Assembly (NCBI GenBank): GCA_019234035.1
Contig: JAFALX010000343.1
Span: 1-5,693, forward strand
Length of the DNA stretch: 5,693 bases
Direction of reading: 5' to 3'
Source: Candidatus Dormiibacterota bacterium
GTDB lineage: Bacteria; Chloroflexota; Dormibacteria; Aeolococcales; Aeolococcaceae
Below are positions 1-4,792 of this stretch, piece after piece. Position 1 is the stretch's first letter. Each line of letters opens with the position of its first letter. The translations under genes were made by a program, and so were the position numbers. The notes beneath the pieces are model-generated. The model saw only the letters and a program-made list of their open reading frames with translations. It searched no databases and was not told where the DNA came from.

Positions 1-509
1 CCCATCACCTCGCACACCATCACGCGGTGATGTGACATCGCAGTCGTGTGCAGCCGGTCGAGCGCCTCTGTGACGACACTCACCGCGCTGTCGAAGCCGA
101 TGCAATAGTCGGTGACGCTGAGGTCGTTGTCCATCGTCTTGGGCACACCGACCACCGGTCCACCCTGCGCCGCGAGCCAGCTCGCGACCGACAGCGTATC
201 GTCGCCGCCGATCGCGACCAGCGCGTCGAGGTTGAACCGTTCGAGGTTGCGAAACACCTCCTCGCGACCGCCGTCGCGCTTGACCGGGTTCACGCGCGAG
301 CTGCCGAGGACGGTGCCGCCGAGCGGCAGGATGCCGGAGAACGTCGGGCGGTCCATGGCGATGCCGTCGCCCTCGCCGATGAGGCCGGCCCAGCCGTTGC
401 GGATGCCGATCAGCGAGTGCCCCTCGAGGAGAGCGGAGCGGCCGACGGCGCGGATCGCGGCATTGAGACCAGGGCAGTCACCACCACCGGTGAGGATGCC
501 GATTCGCAT
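1..509 (-). CDS. pfp: 6-phosphofructokinase, probably pyrophosphate-dependent (3' part beyond window)
   Basis: Phosphorylates fructose 6-phosphate to fructose 1,6-bisphosphate in the cytoplasm; the PPi-dependent type is reversible and can serve glycolysis and gluconeogenesis. The visible 169 residues are the N-terminal half of a PfkA-family protein. They start MRIGILTGGGDCPGLN (phosphoryl-donor loop), then show GSSR with Arg72, GGDDT at 101-105 and PKTMDND at 123-129 with the catalytic-base position Asp127; the window ends inside the MGR motif. Numbering matches the E. coli enzyme at these motifs. ATP enzymes normally have Gly104 (GGDGS) and Gly124 (PGTIDND); Asp104 plus Lys124 is the PPi-PFK signature. 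Some actinobacterial ATP enzymes have Lys124 but keep Gly104, so Asp104 is the deciding residue. The ATG is the only possible start, because an in-frame TAG lies four codons upstream (519-521). It follows the LCP gene by 29 bp, so co-transcription is likely. Family is certain; donor is inferred from two residues. Confidence 0.93.
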   Translation of the reverse strand, partial: MRIGILTGGGDCPGLNAAIRAVGRSALLEGHSLIGIRNGWAGLIGEGDGIAMDRPTFSGILPLGGTVLGSSRVNPVKRDGGREEVFRNLERFNLDALVAIGGDDTLSVASWLAAQGGPVVGVPKTMDNDLSVTDYCIGFDSAVSVVTEALDRLHTTAMSHHRVMVCEVM

Positions 510-513
510 GTGG

Positions 514-519
514 CCTCCC
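514..519 (-). promoter_or_regulatory. Shine-Dalgarno site of the phosphofructokinase gene
   Basis: Reading on the minus strand, GGGAGG is followed by CCAC and then ATG, a 4-nt spacing. It lies in the 29-bp gap after the LCP stop codon. It is the clearest ribosome binding site in the window and supports the start at 509; the other genes with visible starts have weak or no such site. Confidence 0.7.
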
Positions 520-538
520 TATTGCTGCGGGAGCAGCG

Positions 539-1987
539 CTACTTGCCCACTCCAGGATCGCCGAGGAACGCCGTCTCCTCGGCGGTTCCGAGGATGACCT
601 GCACGCCGCCCGGAGAGGGCGCTGCGGATGTTCCGGGTGCGACGGGAGCGGGGGTCGGCGTCGTCACCGTGACACCGAAGTATGACGCCAGCCACTGCGC
701 GGTATTGGTGTCCTTGCCGCCGCTGTAGTCGATGACCTGCGTCACCGCCTGACGCGCAACGGTGCCGCCGTCGGTCGTGCCGAAGCCGAGCATTCCCATC
801 GTCGTTGCCCACCGGGCGGATGCGCCGATGCCGCGGCCGCTGGCGTCGTAGAACGTGACCGGTGCATTCTCGGCGAGCGCCTTCGGGTTGGGGAAGACGT
901 TCTGGACGAAGTGCGTCACCGCCTGGTAGCTGCGGTCGTGCGCGTAGAGGTACGCGGCGCCGCAGTCCTGCGGATACCCGCATTCATACAGGAAGTTCGT
1001 GTCGTCGAGGCTGACGTGCTCCACCTTCTTCGAGTCGACGTTCTTGACGAGGCTGTACAGCGCCTCCATGTCGCCGATCGACAGGTCGGTGAGAACGTTG
1101 TCACCGAGCGAGCTGATCAGGCCGGGCAGGTTGCCGATGCCGCCGACGCTCACCGCCTTCTGCTTGAGCGCAGCGAGGATGAGCTGCTGGCGCCGGCTGC
1201 GCGCGAAGTCCGAGCCCTCGCCGTTGTCGCCGTGTCGAGAGCGCGCGAACTCGAGCGCCGTCGTCCCGTCCATATGCTGCGGACCGGCGTTGAAGTGCAC
1301 GGTCATGTACGCGCAATCGCCCTGGTCGCACTCGCCGTGCGGATATTGCGTGTCGGTGAACGCGGTGGGCACGTTGACGTTGACACCACCGACGGCGTCC
1401 ACCGCCGCTTTGAACGCGGCGAAGTCGACACCGGCGAAGTGGTCGATGTTCACGCCGAGAACATGCGTCATCGTGGCGTTCCCGACGCTGGCTCCGGCGT
1501 TGACCGAGCCCTGCGGAGCGGTGCCCTCGCCGCTCATCCCGTCGGAGTACGCCTGATTGATCCGGCCGTAATCGACCTTGCCGTTGGCCAGCTGGTTGGG
1601 CACGTACCAGTCGCGTGGGATCGAGATCTCCGCGACCTGCGGCGGGCCGTTCTGCTGCGGCTGGATCGACACCATCATGATCGAGTCCGAGAGGTACGCG
1701 CCGTCGTGGCCGTCGCCACCGTAGCCGTAGATCATGATGTTGATGCGCTGCAGGTTCTGTCTCGCGCGATCTATCGACGATCCGTTGCCACCACTCAGAG
1801 CATTGGCGACGGCGCTGAACGGGTTGTCGTGCGATGCGTGGGCCAGCGCGAGCGCGAGACGCACTCCGTACTGCCCGACGCCGATGAGGACAGCGGCCGC
1901 CAGAGCGATGGCGACACGCTTCGGCGTGACCCAGGGGGGAAGCATGGAGTACCGCGAACGGCGGCGACGAGTCGTGCTGTATGCCAT
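539..1987 (-). CDS. LCP (LytR-CpsA-Psr) family protein with LytR_C-like C-terminal domain
   Basis: LCP enzymes sit outside the membrane and transfer polyprenyl-linked glycopolymers (teichoic acids, arabinogalactan, capsule) onto peptidoglycan. The 482-aa protein has a basic cytoplasmic start (RRRRSR at 7-12), one membrane segment at about 25-48, and an LCP domain at about 82-276. Family landmarks are NIMIYGYGG (83-91), LSDS with Asp101, ISIPRDWYV with Arg125, the GVDFAAF and DAVGGVNV stretches, and LEFARSR with Arg249 followed by FARSRRQQ. The segment from about 376 to 470 (VTFYDASGRG, then a Pro/Thr-rich stretch and VQVILGT) resembles LytR_C. Four cysteines lie in the ectodomain as pairs C220/C225 and C336/C342. 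The ATG at 1987 is the first ATG, GTG or TTG after an in-frame TGA at 2048-2050; no clear ribosome binding site precedes it. A start at Met15 would lose the basic leader. Divergent from the oxidoreductase and upstream of the phosphofructokinase. The glycopolymer substrate cannot be told. Confidence 0.9.
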   Translation of the reverse strand: MAYSTTRRRRSRYSMLPPWVTPKRVAIALAAAVLIGVGQYGVRLALALAHASHDNPFSAVANALSGGNGSSIDRARQNLQRINIMIYGYGGDGHDGAYLSDSIMMVSIQPQQNGPPQVAEISIPRDWYVPNQLANGKVDYGRINQAYSDGMSGEGTAPQGSVNAGASVGNATMTHVLGVNIDHFAGVDFAAFKAAVDAVGGVNVNVPTAFTDTQYPHGECDQGDCAYMTVHFNAGPQHMDGTTALEFARSRHGDNGEGSDFARSRRQQLILAALKQKAVSVGGIGNLPGLISSLGDNVLTDLSIGDMEALYSLVKNVDSKKVEHVSLDDTNFLYECGYPQDCGAAYLYAHDRSYQAVTHFVQNVFPNPKALAENAPVTFYDASGRGIGASARWATTMGMLGFGTTDGGTVARQAVTQVIDYSGGKDTNTAQWLASYFGVTVTTPTPAPVAPGTSAAPSPGGVQVILGTAEETAFLGDPGVGK

Positions 1988-2050
1988 ACGTTGTGTCGCG
2001 ACTGAGGGAAACAGGCGTACGTGGCGTCTGCGAGCGGCGGCAGAACCTCA

Positions 2051-2067
2051 TGCGCCGATGCGGCGCA
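2051..2067. repeat. Perfect inverted repeat in the divergent intergenic region (hairpin or operator candidate)
   Basis: TGCGCC-GATGC-GGCGCA: two perfect 6-bp arms around a 5-nt loop, all G/C except the outer pair. It lies between the divergent LCP and oxidoreductase starts, 64 bp upstream of the LCP ATG and 76 bp upstream of the oxidoreductase GTG. It could be a dimeric regulator site or a hairpin in the LCP leader. No poly-T run follows on either strand, so it is not a classical terminator. In GC-rich DNA such a short repeat can arise by chance. Confidence 0.3.
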
Positions 2068-2127
2068 CCCGGCAAACTCCCTGGTGGAACGTGTGCTGAG
2101 ACAGAAGGGTTACCGACAGGCGGCTGC

Positions 2128-2133
2128 TAGCGT
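2128..2133 (+). promoter_or_regulatory. Possible -10 box (TAGCGT) for the oxidoreductase gene, near-leaderless
   Basis: TAGCGT fits the TAnnnT core common in high-GC Gram-positive promoters and ends 9 nt before the GTG start, which would put the transcript start at or within about 3 nt of the start codon. There is no Shine-Dalgarno sequence in between. No good -35 hexamer is seen at 16-19 nt spacing, so the call rests on position and the TAnnnT core alone. Confidence 0.3.
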
Positions 2134-2142
2134 AGCGCAGTT

Positions 2143-3105
2143 GTGCGAGCACAGCAGATTTCCGAACTCACCGGACCCGGCGCCCTGAAGCTGGTCGAGC
2201 TGTCCGATCCGGATCCCGGCGGCGGCGTGCTGATCGACGTCGTCTCGGCCGGCGTGAGCTTCCCCGACCTCCTGATGAGCCGCGGCCTCTACCAGACCAA
2301 GCCGCCGCGGCCGTTCGTCCCAGGGGTCGAGGTCGCCGGGACGGTGCTGTCCTCGACGAGCCCGGAGTTCGAGCCCGGCGACCCGGTGATGGCGGTGACG
2401 ATGATCGGCGGCTTCGCCGAGGTCGCAGTCGCGCCACCGGAGTTGACCGTGCCCATTCCGCTCGGGCTCTCGATGGACGCCGCGGGAGGGTTCATCCTCA
2501 ACTACCACACCGCATACTTCGCGCTCGCGCGCCGCGCGCGGCTGGGCGAGGGCCAGACGCTGCTCGTGCACGGGGCCGCAGGCGGCGTCGGGACCGCAGC
2601 GATCCAGGTGGGACGCGGGCTCGGCGCGCGCGTCTTCGGCGTGGCGAGCTCAGCAGCGAAACGCGAGGTGGCGATCGCCGCAGGCGCCGAGGACGCGGTC
2701 GACTCCTCGGCAGATTGGAACGCGTGGATCCGCGACCGCACCGACGGCCGCGGCGCGGACGTCATCTTCGACCCGGTGGGGGGCGACCGCTTCGACGCCA
2801 GCCTGCGCGCGCTGGCGCCGGAGGGCCGGCTGGTCGTCATCGGGTTCACCGAGGGACGCATCCCGACGCTGCAGGTGAACCGGTTGCTGTTCCGCAACGT
2901 CGAGGTCGTCGGCGCCGCGTGGGGCGCATTTCTCGCGGCGGAGCCGCAGTTCTTCGCGACTGCCGAGGCGGAGCTCGAACCGATGATTCAGCAGGGTGCG
3001 GTGGCGCCGGTCATCGGTGCGACGCTGCCGCTCGAGCGCGCCGCGGACGCGCTGCGCATGCTGGAGAACCGCGAAGCAACAGGAAAGATCGTCCTAGCGA
3101 TCTGA
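2143..3105 (+). CDS. NADPH:quinone oxidoreductase-type MDR enzyme (zinc-free)
   Basis: A 320-aa member of the medium-chain dehydrogenase/reductase superfamily, quinone oxidoreductase branch. It most likely reduces a quinone or an activated double bond (enone) with NADPH in the cytoplasm. The N-terminal GroES-like domain (about 1-120) has SAGVSFPDLLMSRG and PFVPGVEVAG (58-67) but lacks the zinc ligands of alcohol dehydrogenases. The Rossmann domain carries LLVHGAAGGVGTAA with AAGGVG at 145-150, then GADVIFDPVGG (204-214) and GRLVVIGF; the C-terminus ends with ATGKIVLAI, as usual for the family. Length is normal. The start is GTG at 2143: an in-frame TAG at 2128-2130 excludes anything further upstream, and the conserved N-terminus begins right after it. 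It stands alone on the plus strand, divergent from LCP and convergent with the acyl-CoA dehydrogenase. Substrate is not deducible; a role with acyl-CoA or enone substrates is only suggested by the neighbours. Confidence 0.92.
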   Translation: MRAQQISELTGPGALKLVELSDPDPGGGVLIDVVSAGVSFPDLLMSRGLYQTKPPRPFVPGVEVAGTVLSSTSPEFEPGDPVMAVTMIGGFAEVAVAPPELTVPIPLGLSMDAAGGFILNYHTAYFALARRARLGEGQTLLVHGAAGGVGTAAIQVGRGLGARVFGVASSAAKREVAIAAGAEDAVDSSADWNAWIRDRTDGRGADVIFDPVGGDRFDASLRALAPEGRLVVIGFTEGRIPTLQVNRLLFRNVEVVGAAWGAFLAAEPQFFATAEAELEPMIQQGAVAPVIGATLPLERAADALRMLENREATGKIVLAI

Positions 3106-3193
3106 CCCGCGGCTCATCGTCGTGAGAGCGACGGCTTGCTCGATGCTCGTACAGCAGCGGCAGAACGACGCTCTTCGACCGAGCTGGGCGGCT

Positions 3194-4342
3194 TCAGTCT
3201 CGCAGCAGGTCGCGCGCGATGACGAGCCGCTGGATCTGCTGAGTGCCCTCGTAGATCTGCGTGATCTTGGCGTCGCGCATCATTCGCTCCACCGGGTACT
3301 CGTTCACGTAGCCGTAGCCACCGAGGATCTGCACCGCGTCGGTGGCCACGCGCATCGCGGCGTCGCCGGCGAGGAGCTTCGCAAGCGCGGCGGTGTGCGC
3401 CACGTCGGGGCTGCCGTCGTCAATCATCTGCGAGGCCATATAGACCATCGCGCGGGCCGCGGCGGTCTGCGCCTCCATGTCGGCGAGCATGAACTGGATG
3501 CCCTCGAATTCTGCGATGGGCTTGCCGAACTGGCGCCGCTCCTTCGCATATCCCACCGCGTAATCGAGCGCACCCTGCGCGATGCCCAGCGCCTGCGCGG
3601 CAACCCCAGGACGCGAACGGTCGAGCACCTTCATCGCGATCTTGAATCCGTCACCCTCCTCGCCGAGACGGTTCGCGGCGGGCACCACGACCTCGTCGAA
3701 GCGCAGCTCGGCGGTGTTGCTGCCGCGGATGCCCATCTTGCCGTGGATGGTGGCGGCGGTGAACCCGCGCGCCTGCTGTGCGTTCTCGATGACGAACGCG
3801 CTGATGCCGCGGGCCCGGGCGTTCAAGTCCGTCTTGGCAAAAACAGTGATGACGTCGGCGACGCCGCCCTCGGTGATCCACATCTTGGATCCGGTCAGCA
3901 CGTATTCGTCACCGTGGCGCTCGGCACGCGTGTCCATCCCGGCGGGGTCGCTGCCCGCACCGGGTTCGGTCAGCGCGTACGCGGCGAGCTTGCGGCCGCT
4001 GGCGAGCTCAGGCAGCAAGCGGCTCTTCTGTTCCTCGCTGCCGCCCAGCATGATCGGGTAGCCGCCGAGCGACTGCACCGCCAGGATGATCGCGCTGGTG
4101 GCGCAGACCTTCGCCACCTCCTCGACAGCGACGTTGAGCGTGAGCGCGCTGCCCGATAGGCCTCCGTATTCGGGCGGGAACGGCAGTGCGAACAGGTCGT
4201 GCCGGCGGAACAGCTCGACGATGTCCCACGGGAACTCGCCCGTGCGATCGATCTCGGCGGCGCGCGGCGCGATCTTGTCGCGCGCGATGTCGCGCACCGT
4301 CTGCCGGATCATCAGTTGCTCTTCGTTGAGGCGGAGGTCCAT
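3194..4342 (-). CDS. Acyl-CoA dehydrogenase, FAD-dependent
   Basis: Catalyses alpha,beta-dehydrogenation of acyl-CoA to trans-2-enoyl-CoA, the first step of beta-oxidation (or the matching step of branched-chain amino-acid breakdown), passing electrons from FAD to electron-transfer flavoprotein. The 382-aa length is typical. Landmarks in order: N-terminal helical domain starting MDLRLNEEQ, signature YALTEPGAGSD (122-132), flavin-contact WITEGG (155-160), RRQFGKPIAEF (269-279), signature QILGGYGY with RMMRDAK (338-359), and YEGT with the catalytic base Glu365. This Glu position is that of short- and medium-chain enzymes, not isovaleryl- or long-chain types, where the base is elsewhere. The ATG at 4342 matches the family N-terminus. 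It is the third gene after thiolase and cupin, separated from the cupin by 87 bp with a possible promoter of its own. Chain-length specificity cannot be fixed from sequence; a butyryl-CoA or medium-chain substrate is a reasonable guess. Confidence 0.95.
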   Translation of the reverse strand: MDLRLNEEQLMIRQTVRDIARDKIAPRAAEIDRTGEFPWDIVELFRRHDLFALPFPPEYGGLSGSALTLNVAVEEVAKVCATSAIILAVQSLGGYPIMLGGSEEQKSRLLPELASGRKLAAYALTEPGAGSDPAGMDTRAERHGDEYVLTGSKMWITEGGVADVITVFAKTDLNARARGISAFVIENAQQARGFTAATIHGKMGIRGSNTAELRFDEVVVPAANRLGEEGDGFKIAMKVLDRSRPGVAAQALGIAQGALDYAVGYAKERRQFGKPIAEFEGIQFMLADMEAQTAAARAMVYMASQMIDDGSPDVAHTAALAKLLAGDAAMRVATDAVQILGGYGYVNEYPVERMMRDAKITQIYEGTQQIQRLVIARDLLRD

Positions 4343-4350
4343 TTGATCCG

Positions 4351-4380
4351 ATCCTACTCGGCGACAGGCGCCTCTGTCGC
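4351..4380 (-). promoter_or_regulatory. Possible promoter of the acyl-CoA dehydrogenase gene
   Basis: On the minus strand, GCGACA (4380-4375; shares GACA with TTGACA) is followed after 18 nt by TAGGAT (4356-4351; four of six bases of TATAAT). The ATG begins 8 nt after the -10 box, so the transcript would be leaderless or nearly so. Alternatively the AGGA inside this box, 11 nt before the ATG, is a weak ribosome binding site on an operon transcript from the thiolase and cupin genes. Both may hold. Confidence 0.4.
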
Positions 4381-4429
4381 ATCGGAAACCTCGATCGTGC
4401 AGCAGACGCAGTGCGGGGCGGCCGCGTGC

Positions 4430-4792
4430 TCAGTCACCGGTCGGGACCACGTCTGCGCCCTCCATCATCACAACGACAGTGCGCTCGGGCGCACGGGGTC
4501 TGTGCTCCACGCCGCGAGGAATCACGGTCGCCTGGTGCGGCCCGAGCTCGATGGCGCCGTCGCGCAGATCGATGATCAGCCGCCCCTCGAGCACGAGGAA
4601 GAATTCCTCCTCGTCGGCGTGGGTGTGCCAGTGATACTCGCCGTGCAGCACGCCGAGTCGGACCACCGAGTCGTTGACGCGACACAGCGTCTGGTTCCAC
4701 CAGAGATGGGTGACCGCGCCGGCGAGGTCGTTGATGTCGATGCGTTCGAGCGGCCCGTACTTGATGTCGAGGTGCGTGTCGTACTCGGTCAT
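4430..4792 (-). CDS. Small single-domain cupin protein, function unknown
   Basis: A 120-aa protein with a single cupin barrel. Motif 1 is seen as G51 ... H56-x-H58 ... E62/E63 ... G70 (HWHTHADEEEFFLVLEG) and motif 2 as G84 ... PRGVEH (92-97). The likely metal ligands are His56, His58, Glu62 or Glu63, and His97, so the metal site appears complete. Such small cupins include isomerases, dioxygenases and sugar- or ligand-binding proteins; the sequence does not decide between them. No signal peptide, so cytoplasmic. The start ATG (4792-4790) overlaps the thiolase stop as ATGA and has no ribosome binding site, which implies translational coupling. The same frame stays open upstream to 5434, but that part is antiphase to the thiolase and is not coding. 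Sitting between thiolase and acyl-CoA dehydrogenase, it may act on or sense an intermediate of that pathway; this is inference. Confidence 0.85.
   Translation of the reverse strand: MTEYDTHLDIKYGPLERIDINDLAGAVTHLWWNQTLCRVNDSVVRLGVLHGEYHWHTHADEEEFFLVLEGRLIIDLRDGAIELGPHQATVIPRGVEHRPRAPERTVVVMMEGADVVPTGD

Noticed and set aside
18..32. Inverted repeat CATCAC-GCG-GTGATG
   Set aside because: It lies inside the PFK coding region where it encodes the conserved stretch SHHRVMV; codon choice explains it.
48..728. Plus-strand open frame (226 aa) opposite PFK and the LCP end
   Set aside because: It spans two well-supported minus-strand genes and their gap, and has no motif of its own.
911..2005. Long plus-strand open frame (364 aa) opposite the LCP gene
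   Set aside because: It is antisense to a clear LCP domain, is rich in Arg, Val and Ala as expected from high-GC shadow frames, and shows no recognisable motif.
3118..3133. Possible terminator CGTCG-TGAGAG-CGACG between the convergent genes
   Set aside because: Only a 5-bp stem, with no T run on either strand; in GC-rich DNA this is expected by chance. The 88-bp gap 3106-3193 holds nothing else I can support.
3122..4159. Long plus-strand open frame (345 aa) opposite the acyl-CoA dehydrogenase
   Set aside because: It is complementary to a gene with all family signatures; its His/Arg/Leu-rich translation is typical of GC-rich antisense frames.
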